Of a stretch of 64,000 bases of DNA, positions 16,378-24,218 are shown piece by piece. The notes below the pieces were generated by a model. That model did not search any database and was not told the origin of the DNA. It saw only the letters and a program-made list of their open reading frames with translations. A program made the translations under genes and the position numbers. The DNA is from Pontibacter sp. HSC-14F20 (GTDB lineage Bacteria > Bacteroidota > Bacteroidia > Cytophagales > Hymenobacteraceae). The DNA is taken from the NCBI RefSeq assembly GCF_019599265.1, contig NZ_JAHZTC010000001.1, forward strand, positions 124,001 to 188,000. The letters run 5' to 3'. Numbering within the stretch: position 1 is the first letter of the stretch; every line of letters begins with the position of its first letter.

Positions 16378-17040
16378 ATGAATGTAAAGATAGAAGAAAG
16401 CTGGCAGAAAATCCTGCAAGATGAGTTTGAAAAGCCTTATTTCAAAAACCTTGTGTCATTTGTTAAAGACGAGTACACCTCACAAAAAGTTTACCCGCCC
16501 GGTAACCAGATTTTTAACGCTTTCGAACACTGCCCCTTTGATCAGGTAAAAGTGGTTATTTTAGGACAAGACCCCTATCATGGGCCTAATCAGGCAAACG
16601 GATTGGCTTTTTCGGTGAAGGATGGTGTGCGTATACCTCCCTCGCTGGTCAACGTTTTCAAGGAGATCAAAAATGACCTTGGCAAAGACATTCCGACTAC
16701 CGGAAATCTCGAACGCTGGGCAGAGCAAGGCGTTCTTTTACTCAACGCTACCCTAACAGTGCGTGCCGGCGATGCAGGTTCGCACCAAAAAAAGGGTTGG
16801 GAAGAGTTTACCGATGCCGTGGTACGCAAAGTGAATGACCTGAAAACCGGTGTCGTGTTCATGCTGTGGGGAGCTTATGCCCAAAAGAAGGGTGCTTTCA
16901 TTGACGAAAGCAAACACCTGGTACTCAAAGCAGCCCACCCATCACCCTTTGCCGCCGACCGCGGTTTCTTCGGCACGCATCATTTCAGCAAATCCAACGA
17001 GTACCTGAATGCACAGGGCAAAGAGACGATTGATTGGTAA
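16378..17040 (+). CDS. ung: Uracil-DNA glycosylase, family 1
   Basis: The protein has 220 residues and starts at ATG 16378; a longer open frame upstream lacks similarity. The enzyme excises uracil from DNA. Family 1 motifs are complete: the water-activating GQDPYHGPNQANGLAFSV (catalytic Asp about residue 65), LLLNATLTVRAG, and the minor-groove AAHPSPFAADRGFFGTHHFSKSN. It ends in ETIDW, as many Bacteroidota Ung proteins do. Confidence 0.97.
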   Translation: MNVKIEESWQKILQDEFEKPYFKNLVSFVKDEYTSQKVYPPGNQIFNAFEHCPFDQVKVVILGQDPYHGPNQANGLAFSVKDGVRIPPSLVNVFKEIKNDLGKDIPTTGNLERWAEQGVLLLNATLTVRAGDAGSHQKKGWEEFTDAVVRKVNDLKTGVVFMLWGAYAQKKGAFIDESKHLVLKAAHPSPFAADRGFFGTHHFSKSNEYLNAQGKETIDW

Positions 17041-17193
17041 AAGCTGTTTATACTTAATTCTTTTAAGATTTCGACCCACATTTTGTCATCTAGACGATAG
17101 GAGAGATCTGGAAAATGTTACATATGATTCAGATTTCTCACTTTGTTCGAAATGACAATAGATCATATATAAACATTAGAAGGGGCTCTGGCC

Positions 17194-17935
17194 ACTACTG
17201 TTCGAAACCTTGTCAAGTTCGTATTATGTAACGGGCATACATGAAAGGAGGCTGATATGAAGGCGAAGGATTTACTGGCATTTATCCCTGACCAGGACCT
17301 TGCTCAGCTGGCGGCCCGGACGCGGGTGGACCACCAGGTCAAGAAGCTCAGCGGGCGGGTGATGTTTCAACTGCTGCTGCTCTCGCTGTTGGAGGGGGGC
17401 AAAGCAAGCCTTCGGGTGATGGAGGAGCTGCTGGCCGTGGGGCAGCAGCCCGAGGGGATGCCCCTCACCGTGCTGAGCGATGCCTGGGTGAGCTTCCGGG
17501 AAAAGCCCGGAAGCTACCTCGAAAAGCCCCTGCGCCTGGTCAAGGCCACCCTGGAATCGGGGGAGCAGATCTGCTTTGTCACCAACATCGCCTGGCTGGA
17601 TGCCTACCAGGTAGCGGCTATCTACAGGGAGCGCTGGCAGATCGAGGTGCTCATCAAGTTCCTCAAGCAGCACCTGCAGCTCGAGCACCTGCAGCTCGAG
17701 CACCTGCTCACCCGGGACGTGAACGGCATCCAGGTCATGCGCTACATGACCCTGATCGTGGCCCTGCTGCTCATCGTCTACCGCAAGCTCAACAAGCTCG
17801 ACAGCGACCGCCGCGCCAGGCTGCGCTTTGCCCAGGAATTGGACGTGGAAATAGTCAGACAGATCGTGCTGCTCTGCGGAGGGGACCCTGCCAAAATGGA
17901 AAAATTCGTCACTTGACAAGGTTTCGAACAGTAGT
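17194..17935 (+). mobile_element. Internally deleted IS4-family element, copy 1 (742 bp)
   Basis: The element is bounded by perfect 25-bp inverted repeats at 17194-17218 and 17911-17935 (outer end ACTACTGTTCGAAACC). It is flanked by an 11-bp direct repeat GGGCTCTGGCC at 17183-17193 and 17936-17946, which I take as the target duplication. A second copy lies at 62099-62825. It encodes only a shortened transposase, so it is probably non-autonomous and moved by a full-length relative elsewhere. It has inserted next to a REP-like palindrome (17964-17985). Confidence 0.92.
17257..17916 (+). pseudogene. Truncated IS4-family transposase with in-frame core deletion
   Basis: A 219-residue open frame. 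The N-terminus (MKAKDLLAFIPDQDLAQLAARTRVDHQVKKL) and C-terminus, with the IS4 Y-R-E-K signature IYRERWQIEVLIKFLKQHLQLEH, are intact. The central region normally carrying the first two catalytic Asp residues is missing, against about 380-440 residues in complete family members. The junction stays in frame. Relative to the second copy it carries a 15-bp tandem duplication (HLQLEHLQLEHL). It cannot be an active DDE transposase; it could still bind the ends and act as a repressor, which is speculation. Confidence 0.85.
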
Positions 17936-17963
17936 GGGCTCTGGCCCCCTCTATACCTGGTTA

Positions 17964-17985
17964 CGAGCAATGACGCTCGCACCGT
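17964..17985 (-). repeat. REP-like palindrome, copy 2
   Basis: On the minus strand this reads GCGAGCGTCATTGCTCGTAA, a variant of the palindrome at 7881 and 61971, followed by CAGGTATAG-like and GGGGCC sequence as in those copies. Confidence 0.55.
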
Positions 17986-17990
17986 ATATC

Positions 17991-18761
17991 TTACTTCCAC
18001 TTCGTAGTCGAGAACTGAGCCGGGTCAAACCAACTGGGGGCTACTTTCTCGGGGAAGGAAATGTTGAAGTACTCTTCCCGCAGAAACAGCTGGCCGTTAT
18101 TTTTGAACACGATCTCCGTCGCCACCATATTTCCCTCTATTTCCTGGTACTTGTTCATCTCAACATCGCGTACAACGCCGTTGCTGTTCGTTAATATACG
18201 CACCACATAAAGGTTCTCTTTGTCTACCCAATACTGACTGCGGCTTTGGTCATTTGGGTCTGTTGTGCCTACCACATAAGTTTCGCGGCCTTGCCAGGTA
18301 GCTTCCGTAAACTGGCTCAGGTCGAAGTTCAATTCCTGCGCCTTGCTGATGGTAGTGGCAGGGTCGTAGAAATACACATCGAAGCTCAGCAATACGAGCG
18401 GGTGGATGGAATACTGTTTGTTCACCATCTTGCCTTCCTTAAAGGTATAGACCGTGTCCTGGTTGTAGATCACGCCGTTACCCGTCTCAAAGCCATCGAA
18501 GCGAATGTGCAGGTTAGCAGGATAGCTGTAAATTTCCTGCCAGATCTCTTCACGGCTTACCTGATCGTCTTTATAGAAAATAGCCCGCTGGTCGAAGGCA
18601 AAGTTCGGATACCACTTGTTTTCCCAGTGGCGGTACATGGCCTCGATCAATTGCTGTCCGGTTTGGGGTTTAGTGGCGGTGTTTGTCATTTTTTGGGTAC
18701 AAGCTAGGGTGACGAAGGGGAGAAGCAGGTATAGGATGCGGGAGATTAGGGTTTTCTTCAC
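17991..18761 (-). CDS. Probable outer-membrane lipoprotein, function unknown
   Basis: A 256-residue protein with a lipoprotein signal (MKKTLISRILYLLLPFVTLAC, Cys 21). The mature part (QQLIEAMYRHWENKWYPNFAFDQRAIFYKDDQVSREEIW ... YWVDKENLYVVRILTNSNGVVRDVEMNKYQEIEG) resembles the LolA/LolB-like lipid-binding beta-barrel fold seen in many Bacteroidota lipoproteins. That fold assignment is by pattern only. It sits at the edge of the accessory island and includes a copy of the dispersed octamer (18726), suggesting it belongs to the resident chromosome. Confidence 0.75.
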   Translation of the reverse strand: MKKTLISRILYLLLPFVTLACTQKMTNTATKPQTGQQLIEAMYRHWENKWYPNFAFDQRAIFYKDDQVSREEIWQEIYSYPANLHIRFDGFETGNGVIYNQDTVYTFKEGKMVNKQYSIHPLVLLSFDVYFYDPATTISKAQELNFDLSQFTEATWQGRETYVVGTTDPNDQSRSQYWVDKENLYVVRILTNSNGVVRDVEMNKYQEIEGNMVATEIVFKNNGQLFLREEYFNISFPEKVAPSWFDPAQFSTTKWK

Positions 18762-18798
18762 GGTTTTATCGGGGTTTATTAGTTAGGTATTCTGCTTC

Positions 18799-19164
18799 TT
18801 AAGCGGCTCTCAGAATTTTCTCCATTTTTTTGCCTTTTGCCAACTCGTCCACCAACTTATCTAAATACCTGACTTGTTTTGTCAGCGTATTTTCAATTTC
18901 TTCGATACGGTAACCACAGATCACTCCCGTTATGAGGTGGGCATTTGGATTTAATTCTGCCTGCATAAAGAATGTTTCAAACGTTGCTTTTTCGTCGGTC
19001 AGTTCTTGAAGTTTATTATCATCAAAGCCTGTCAGCCACCTTATCACATGGTGCAGTTCTTCCTTAGTTCTGCCTTTTTTCTCAACTTTTGTGATGTAAT
19101 GCGGATAAACCGACGCAAAAGTTATCTTGGCCATGCGGGCATCGTGTTCAGGTGTTGTCTTCAT
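18799..19164 (-). CDS. DUF2200 family protein
   Basis: A 121-residue protein matching DUF2200: KITFASVYPHYITKVEKKGRTKEELHHVIRWLTGFD, then TFETFFMQAELNPNAHLITGVICGYRIEEIENTLTKQVRYLDKLVDELAKGK. The family is small, cytosolic and of unknown function, scattered among bacteria and often on mobile DNA. The gene is AT-rich compared with the 24-36 kb core and lies among short minus-strand genes of the cassette-like region. Confidence 0.85.
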   Translation of the reverse strand: MKTTPEHDARMAKITFASVYPHYITKVEKKGRTKEELHHVIRWLTGFDDNKLQELTDEKATFETFFMQAELNPNAHLITGVICGYRIEEIENTLTKQVRYLDKLVDELAKGKKMEKILRAA

Positions 19165-19233
19165 CTTTCGTATCGTAATTGCTGATTGAACAGTTAAGCT
19201 CGTAAATTAAAAAATGTGAGGTTGATATGTGGT

Positions 19234-19629
19234 TCAGTACTCTTCTGTCACTATTACTGATGAGTTTTTCATGAGTTTATAGTCACTCTTCCAATTCAGG
19301 TAACTTGTGGCGCAGACAAGATTAAGTGAAACTGCCAAAACTATTAGTACAAAGTCAGTTGGCGTTACAGAATCCAGCACTCTTAACATGAAGAACACAA
19401 AAACTAAAAGTACAGCGATAATTAAACTGGCCACCACGCTTAAGCTGATGAATAAAAATGGATCGGCTAACTCTCTAATAATATGAAGTTCGCCAATTAG
19501 CCAAATTAAACCAACGATAAATAACAAAACAGAAAGGGTTCTAACAATACTCTTCTTCTTTTTCCTGTCTCTATCATCAACGGATGAGATAAAAATCGGC
19601 AACTCTGAGAAAAGGTCAAGAATACCCAT
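19234..19629 (-). CDS. Small integral membrane protein, unknown
   Basis: A 131-residue protein with a charged N-terminus (SSVDDRDRKKKKS) and three or four hydrophobic helices. These are TLSVLLFIVGLIWLIGEL, FLFISLSVVASLIIAVLLVFVFFML and FVLIVLAVSLNLVCATSYL. No family is recognised. The ATG lies about 40 bases after an attC-like site (19666-19723) on the minus strand, the position expected for the gene of an integron cassette. Its AT-rich composition and absence of the dispersed octamer suggest acquisition. Confidence 0.6.
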   Translation of the reverse strand: MGILDLFSELPIFISSVDDRDRKKKKSIVRTLSVLLFIVGLIWLIGELHIIRELADPFLFISLSVVASLIIAVLLVFVFFMLRVLDSVTPTDFVLIVLAVSLNLVCATSYLNWKSDYKLMKNSSVIVTEEY

Positions 19630-19665
19630 TAATGGTTTTAAGTTTTTCTATTATTTACTCCTTAT

Positions 19666-19723
19666 CCCTAACAGGGTGGTGCAGCCGAAGCCTGGCAAAG
19701 GTTAAGGCTGAACAGGGTTAGGC
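19666..19723 (-). other. attC-like site a
   Basis: On the minus strand GCCTAAC (R''-like) and GTTAGGG (R'-like) bracket 58 bp with internal CAGCC/GGCTG pairing and equal CCT spacers. Alternatively CCTTAAC (19701-19707) serves as R''; it is the exact complement of GTTAAGG, the R' box of site b that begins this cassette. It lies between two minus-strand genes. Weaker than sites b and c. Confidence 0.5.
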
Positions 19724-19755
19724 TTCTACTAAGTTTTGCGGGTTTTAAAACAATC

Positions 19756-20226
19756 TTATTTACCTGATTCGGGTTTGTGCTTTAGTTGCAAGCCGTGTAG
19801 GAAGTTGCGCAGAATCTGGTCTTGAAGCGGGCGGTAATGCTGGTGGTCGGATTTGCGGAAAAAGGCGCTGAGTTCGTGCTTGCTTAAACGGAATTTTACC
19901 AGTTCCAGAATATCCAAGATGTCTTCGTCTATCAGGTTCAGGGCAATTTTGAGCTTACGAAGTATGATGTTGTTATTCAGTTTATTTTCGGGCTTAGGTT
20001 GCTCGCCTTCCTTTTTGCCGCGTTTCTCGGTTATAAAACCATTGAGGAAAGCAGCCAGGTGCAGGTCGCTCATTTCCTTGAATCCGGGCTCATCTTCCTT
20101 TTTCATCAACTCGATGATTTCTGCGCGGGTTACCTGCTCCCCCCCAGACTTAAAAAGCTCCATCAGCTTAGCGTCATTAAAATCGAAGGTATAGCGGAGC
20201 CGGCGTAAAATATCGTTGTTTTTCAT
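19756..20226 (-). CDS. DUF1456 family protein (YehS-like)
   Basis: A 156-residue protein made of two copies of the DUF1456 helical module: NNDILRRLRYTFDFNDAKLMELFKSGG...TRAEIIELMKKEDEPG and NNIILRKLKIALNLIDEDILDILELVKFRLSKHELSAFFRKSDHQHYRP. A Lys/Glu linker joins them. DUF1456 proteins are small, soluble and of unknown role. The gene lies between attC-like sites b (upstream) and a (downstream), so it may be a cassette gene. It does contain a near copy of the dispersed motif (AAGGTATAG near 20186). Confidence 0.88.
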   Translation of the reverse strand: MKNNDILRRLRYTFDFNDAKLMELFKSGGEQVTRAEIIELMKKEDEPGFKEMSDLHLAAFLNGFITEKRGKKEGEQPKPENKLNNNIILRKLKIALNLIDEDILDILELVKFRLSKHELSAFFRKSDHQHYRPLQDQILRNFLHGLQLKHKPESGK

Positions 20227-20260
20227 GTTTATACTTTGAGTGATTTCTTTATAAATACCG

Positions 20261-20314
20261 CCTTAACGGATTAAGCTTTACGGTGGCATAGCTTACGTAA
20301 AGCTCGTGTTGCAC
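20261..20314 (-). other. attC-like site b
   Basis: On the minus strand the site reads R'' GTGCAAC, spacer ACG, L'' AGCTTTAC, a 15-base centre, L' GTAAAGCT, spacer, R' GTTAAGG, 54 bp in all. L'' and L' are perfectly complementary over eight bases. R'' is the exact complement of GTTGCAC, the R' box of site c. In integron cassettes the outer box of the attC is complementary to the first bases of the same cassette, so sites c and b would frame one cassette. The IS91 element now occupies it. Confidence 0.7.
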
Positions 20315-20389
20315 TAAACCTTCGGTAGCTGGTTTTAAAAGCAGCGGATAAGGGCTATCTTTTGGAATCACACTTAACTCTTACATAAG

Positions 20390-21272
20390 ATGAAAAAAAA
20401 GAACCTACCCTTATCCAGACTGCCTGTACTAATGTAGCGGGATTCAGCGAGCTTTACGAGAAGTTCCGAAAAAAATCACCGTCGCCGGCCGCGGCCAGAG
20501 CACGCTCAAAAACTACAGCCACCACCTGGCCCAGGTGGCCCTGCACTTTAACTGCCTGCCCACCGAGCTGGACTGCGACCAGCTCAACGACTACCTCTAC
20601 CTGGTAAAGCGGGAGCACAACACCCCCTCCAACTCCTACTTCAAGTTCACCGTCTACTCCCTTCGCTACGTCTTCCGCATGGAGGGATTGAAAGACAAGC
20701 GCATTGAGCTGCCTGTCGTGCTCAGCAAGCCCGAGGTTAAAAGGCTGCTCTCGGCGCCAAAGCTGTTAAAACACCGGGTCCTTATTGCCACCCTCTACGG
20801 CTGCGGGCTGCGCTGCGCCGAAGTGCGTAACCTTCGTCTTTCGGACCTGGACTTTGACCGCCGCATGCTCCACGTGCGCCAGGGCAAGGGAGGCAAAGAC
20901 CGCTACGTGCCCCTGAGCCAGCACCTGATCCGCGGGCTTTAAAAGTACATCCAGTCAGAGTGCCCGCAGACCTGGCTCTTCAACGGCCAGGTGCAGCAGA
21001 GTGAAGAGGGCCTGACAGACACCCGCTATTCCCAGCAAGGGGTGCAGTGGGTGGTGCGAACGGCACGTAATGAAGCCGGCCTCTCCAAGCAGGTCAGCAC
21101 GCATACGCTGCGCCACACCTTTGCCACCCACCTGCTCGAGGACGGCCTGGACATCGTCTCGATCAAGGACCTGCTGGGCCACGCCTGCATCGACACCACC
21201 ATGGTCTACCTGCACGTGGCCCAGTCCGGGAGGAAAAAGCCCTTCTCTCCCCTGGACACGCTCTACTGCTAG
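20390..21272 (+). pseudogene. Broken tyrosine recombinase of an IS91-type element
   Basis: A phage-integrase-type recombinase that needs three corrections. ATG 20390 is followed by an A8 run that is one base out of frame. A second one-base shift lies in the A7 run at 20469-20475 (FSELYEKFRKK / ITVAGRGQSTLKNYSHHL). A TAA at 20940-20942 interrupts RGL/KYIQSE. Otherwise it shows core-binding and catalytic domains: Arg in GCGLRCAEVRNL, THTLRHTFATHLLEDG, LLGHACIDTTMVYLHV with the nucleophilic Tyr. Some IS91-family elements are known to carry such a recombinase upstream of the transposase. The final TAG overlaps the transposase GTG. Confidence 0.85.
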
Positions 21273-22405
21273 TGCGCCCCAGACATGAGGTGGCCCACGT
21301 GCTCCAGGCGCACTGGCCGGCAGTGGAGCGCCACCCGCAGATCAATTCCTGGCAGCTGCGCACGCTGGCGGCCATCCTGCGCTGCCGCACCCAGGCCATG
21401 GGCGGGCACGTGGACGCCTGCTCAGACTGCGGCCAGGTGCGCGTCAGCTATAACTCCTGCCGCAACCGCCACTGCCCCAAGTGCCAGGGCAGAAAGCGGG
21501 AGCAGTGGATACAGGCCCGCCAGGCAGAGCTCTTGCCCGTGCCCTACTTCCACGTGGTCTTCACCCTGCCCGACACGTTAAACCAGCTGGCCCTCCAGCA
21601 GCCAAAGCTTGTCTACGACACCCTCTTTGAGGCCGCCTGGCAGACGCTGCTTGCCTTCGCCACGGACACAAAGCACCTGGGGGCAAGGCCGGGCATGGTG
21701 GCCGTGCTCCACACCTGGGGCCAGACGCTGTCGCTGCACCCCCACCTGCACTGCATCGTGCCCGGTGGCGGGCTCAGTGAAAGCGGCAGGTGGAAAGGGG
21801 CCCGCGGCAAGGGACGCTACCTCTTCCCGGTGAAGGCCATGAGCCAGGTCTACAGGGCCAAGTACGTGCAGGTGTTGAAGGAGAAACTGCCAACAGTAGA
21901 GAAAGAACTACTAAAGGCACTGTTCGGCAAACAGTGGGTGGTGTATGCCAAGCGCCCCTTCTCAGGGCCCGGGCACGTGGTGGAGTACCTGGGCCGCTAT
22001 ACCCATAAGATCGCTATCTCCAACCATCGGATAAAGGAGGTGGATGCCCAGTCGCTCACCTTCACCTACAGGGACTACCGGCAAGGGGCCAAAAGGCTGG
22101 AGATGAAGCTCGAGGGCATGGAGTTCATCCGCCGCTTCGCCCTGCACATTCTGCCCCGGGGCTTTGTGCGCATCCGCCACTACGGCATCTTGAGCGGCAC
22201 TGCCAAGGGCTATAGCATACCCGTGATCCGGGAGCAGTTGCCCGAGGAGAAAAGGCGGAAAGCAGAAGTGCGCCAGCTCCGGGAGTACAACCCGCTCGAG
22301 TGCCCATGCTGCAAAAAGGAGACGATGGTCACCCTGCAGGTGCTGGCTAAACGGGGGCCGCCACAGGGGATGAGGACGCAGCGCCCCTACCAGGAGTTCG
22401 AGTAA
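21272..22405 (+). CDS. IS91-family transposase (rolling-circle type)
   Basis: A 377-residue protein starting at a GTG that shares its first G with the TAG stop of the recombinase, implying translational coupling. The N-terminal zinc-binding domain is CSDCGQVRVSYNSCRNRHCPKCQ. The HUH-like pair is in LHPHLHCIVPGGG. The candidate nucleophilic Tyr is in VEYLGRYTHKIAISNHRI. The length and order match complete IS91 transposases (Y2_Tnp), so unlike its neighbour it appears intact. Confidence 0.93.
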   Translation: MRPRHEVAHVLQAHWPAVERHPQINSWQLRTLAAILRCRTQAMGGHVDACSDCGQVRVSYNSCRNRHCPKCQGRKREQWIQARQAELLPVPYFHVVFTLPDTLNQLALQQPKLVYDTLFEAAWQTLLAFATDTKHLGARPGMVAVLHTWGQTLSLHPHLHCIVPGGGLSESGRWKGARGKGRYLFPVKAMSQVYRAKYVQVLKEKLPTVEKELLKALFGKQWVVYAKRPFSGPGHVVEYLGRYTHKIAISNHRIKEVDAQSLTFTYRDYRQGAKRLEMKLEGMEFIRRFALHILPRGFVRIRHYGILSGTAKGYSIPVIREQLPEEKRRKAEVRQLREYNPLECPCCKKETMVTLQVLAKRGPPQGMRTQRPYQEFE

Positions 22406-22436
22406 GAAGCTAAAAAAAGCCACCCGAGAAGGTGGC

Positions 22437-22629
22437 CTGGCGCAGCTATGTCCATGTGGCAGCAAATGCCCTGAAAAGAGTAAGAATTTTCCCCGGAAAC
22501 AGCAGAAAGTATCTACTATTACCCTTTCAGGCTCACATCCGTTGGGCCAGCCAGCTGCCAAATAGCCCAAAGAAGTAGTTCAGGGGCAAGCCTCTTCCGA
22601 CTTAAAACCCATAACGCGTCGCACGGTTA
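22437..22629. other. Remainder of interrupted cassette or IS91 tail
   Basis: No gene is visible. The stretch lies between the IS91 hairpin and attC-like site c. It is either the terminal part of the IS91 element or what is left of the cassette it entered. Confidence 0.4.
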
Positions 22630-22687
22630 GTGCAACCACGGCTTCATTGTCGGCACTCCGTGCCCAACGAAGCCTTAGTTGTTGTAC
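22630..22687 (-). other. attC-like site c
   Basis: The best attC candidate, 58 bp. On the minus strand: R'' GTACAAC, spacer, L'' GGCTTC, inner GGCAC, loop GGA, inner GTGCC, L' GAAGCC, spacer GTG, R' GTTGCAC. R'' and R' are complementary in six of seven positions. Both inner stems are perfect and unpaired bases lie on one side, as in real attC hairpins. R'' is exactly complementary to GTTGTAC found just upstream of the preceding gene (23085-23091 region), and so satisfies the cassette rule. The site lies seven bases beyond the stop of the gene at 22694. Confidence 0.75.
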
Positions 22688-22693
22688 TAAGTT

Positions 22694-23068
22694 TTACTTA
22701 ACTAACTTAAAGGCAACTAATACAGGAACTACCAGTGCCAAAAACCAAAATAGGAAGTTAAATACACCAAGTCTCATCAGTTTAATGTTCATTGACCAAA
22801 AGGTATCTACTGGTTCCTCTTTAAAAGCTGATAAGTAAGTCCAAAATAGTAATCTGTAAATAATATACGCCATCAATGGGACCATTAAAAGAGGGAGAGT
22901 TTTTATCTCAGAACCATATATGTTGCCCAAGGTAAGCCCAGCTATGAACAAGATTGCAGTACCTATCCAAAGCCAAATTTCATTTCTGTTATCTGTCAAC
23001 ATTTTTCTCTTGTATAGGAAAATGAGTTGTATAGAAAGCCCTATAAGTGCAAATAGAAATTCAATCAT
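22694..23068 (-). CDS. Small membrane protein in a probable integron cassette
   Basis: A 124-residue AT-rich gene. The protein has four predicted helices: FLFALIGLSIQLIFLY, WIGTAILFIAGLTLG, LMVPLMAYIIYRLLFWTYL and FNFLFWFLALVVPVLVAF. No family is recognised. Upstream, about 17 bases before the ATG, lies GTTGTAC; immediately downstream is attC-like site c, whose outer box GTACAAC is its exact complement. This is the layout of an integron gene cassette. No dispersed octamer occurs in or near it. Confidence 0.7.
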   Translation of the reverse strand: MIEFLFALIGLSIQLIFLYKRKMLTDNRNEIWLWIGTAILFIAGLTLGNIYGSEIKTLPLLMVPLMAYIIYRLLFWTYLSAFKEEPVDTFWSMNIKLMRLGVFNFLFWFLALVVPVLVAFKLVK

Positions 23069-23111
23069 GATTTTATATTAAGTACAACTACCTCAAAAGC
23101 GTGAACATACG

Positions 23112-24067
23112 CTAATTAACTCAAGTTGCGTGATAGTGCAGGCGGTATAAAACAAAAAAATCTGTCCTGCCAGTGGCCGTGCTTACGTTTTAAAGTTTGC
23201 AAAGACTCTTAAACCGTAACAGCCATGACAGAACAGACCATTACAATTTACTGCTTTATCGATGATTTCTTCCATGCCACGGGCAGAAAAGATGACGCCC
23301 ACTGCAAAATAACTGACGCCGAGCTGTTGACCACGGCTCTGCTCTCAGCCCGCTTCTTCTACGGCAACCTCCACTCGGCCTACGGCTACATGCAGGCCCA
23401 CCACGGAGTCAGGCACATCGACAAGTCGGGCTTCGTGCGCCGCCTGCACAGGCTGCAGCCCCAGCTGCTGGCCCTGTTCACTGCCTTGGGCCGCGTCATC
23501 AAGGAGCTTAACTGCTCGTGCGTCTACCTGATTGACTCCTTCCCCGTCCCGGTCTGCGATAACATCCCCATTCCCTGCTGTCACCTGCTCGAGAGCGAGG
23601 CCTACCGCGGAAAGTGCGTGAGCAAAAGGCGCTACTTCTATGGCTTCCGCGTCCAGGTCGTCACCACCTCGGACGGGGTGCCGGTGCAGTTCTACATCCA
23701 TGCCGGCTCCTTTGCCGACATCACGGCCTTCAAGGCCATGGAGCTTGACCTGCCTCAGGACAGCGAGCTCTACGCCGATGCCGCCTACACCTGCTATGAG
23801 GTGGAGGACCTGCTGGCCGAGTGCGAGCAGATCGAATTCCGCTGCTGCCGCAAGTCCAACAGCAGGCGAAAGGACGAGCCGCACAGGGCCTTTCTCAAGG
23901 AGCACTACCGCAAACGCATCGAAACCACCTTCTCTGGCATCACCGGCTTCTTTCCAAAGAAAATACACGCCGTCACAGCCCAGGGCTTCATCCTCAAACT
24001 CATCCTCTTTATCTTCGCCTATACTTTAACCCAAGTCATCGAGTAGCTCGCAACTTGAGTTTATTAG
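23112..24067 (+). mobile_element. IS982-family insertion sequence (956 bp)
   Basis: Terminal inverted repeats of 19 bp at 23112-23130 and 24049-24067 agree in 18 positions (inner part AACTCAAGTTGCG). One transposase gene fills the element. I see no clear target duplication. The left end cuts into the region just upstream of the cassette gene at 22694 and may have removed half of an attC site. Confidence 0.88.
23225..24046 (+). CDS. IS982-family transposase
   Basis: The protein has 273 residues with an apparently complete DDE domain: first Asp in VYLIDSFPVPVCDN, the GKRRYFYGFRVQ-type block (CVSKRRYFYGFRVQVV), second Asp in SELYADAAYTCYE, and the Glu in HYRKRIETTFSGITGFFP. Length and motifs fit the IS982 family. 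Intact, so this copy could be active. Confidence 0.92.
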   Translation: MTEQTITIYCFIDDFFHATGRKDDAHCKITDAELLTTALLSARFFYGNLHSAYGYMQAHHGVRHIDKSGFVRRLHRLQPQLLALFTALGRVIKELNCSCVYLIDSFPVPVCDNIPIPCCHLLESEAYRGKCVSKRRYFYGFRVQVVTTSDGVPVQFYIHAGSFADITAFKAMELDLPQDSELYADAAYTCYEVEDLLAECEQIEFRCCRKSNSRRKDEPHRAFLKEHYRKRIETTFSGITGFFPKKIHAVTAQGFILKLILFIFAYTLTQVIE

Positions 24068-24165
24068 TACTATGTGCGAAGCTATACCAACGCATATCAT
24101 GTAAACTCCCAGTGAACTATATCAAATATACAATATTCCATTTAGCAAAAACTCACCCCAAAAAC

Positions 24166-24201
24166 AAAAACCGCCAGCTCTTCCCAGAACTGGCGGTTTT
24201 A
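24166..24201 (-). terminator. Terminator downstream of lepB operon
   Basis: AAAACCGCCAG and CTGGCGGTTTT form a perfect 11-bp stem with a short loop and T/A runs on both sides. It lies 18 bases beyond the lepB stop. A near copy of the dispersed motif (CTATACCTT) sits between terminator and stop. Confidence 0.92.
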
Positions 24202-24218
24202 TTTCATATACCTATACC

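Larger units (their letters stand above)
20390..22437 (+). mobile_element. IS91-family element with companion recombinase (ends approximate)
   Basis: Two overlapping genes, a broken tyrosine recombinase and an intact Y-type transposase, followed by a hairpin (GCCACC/GGTGGC, 22419-22436) of the kind found near the replication-origin end of IS91 elements. IS91 elements lack inverted repeats and target duplications, so the exact ends cannot be read. The GC content is clearly higher than that of the AT-rich cassette genes on either side. No copy of the dispersed octamer occurs inside. Confidence 0.75.

Noticed and set aside
20390..21272. Integron integrase IntI
   Set aside because: The recombinase overlaps and is coupled to an IS91 transposase, and is of the IS91-companion type; I see no IntI-specific extra segment.
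23085..23135. A further attC site upstream of the 22694-23068 gene
   Set aside because: The apparent left half (CGCAACTTGAG) is the terminal repeat of the IS982 element; only the R' half GTTGTAC can be real cassette sequence.
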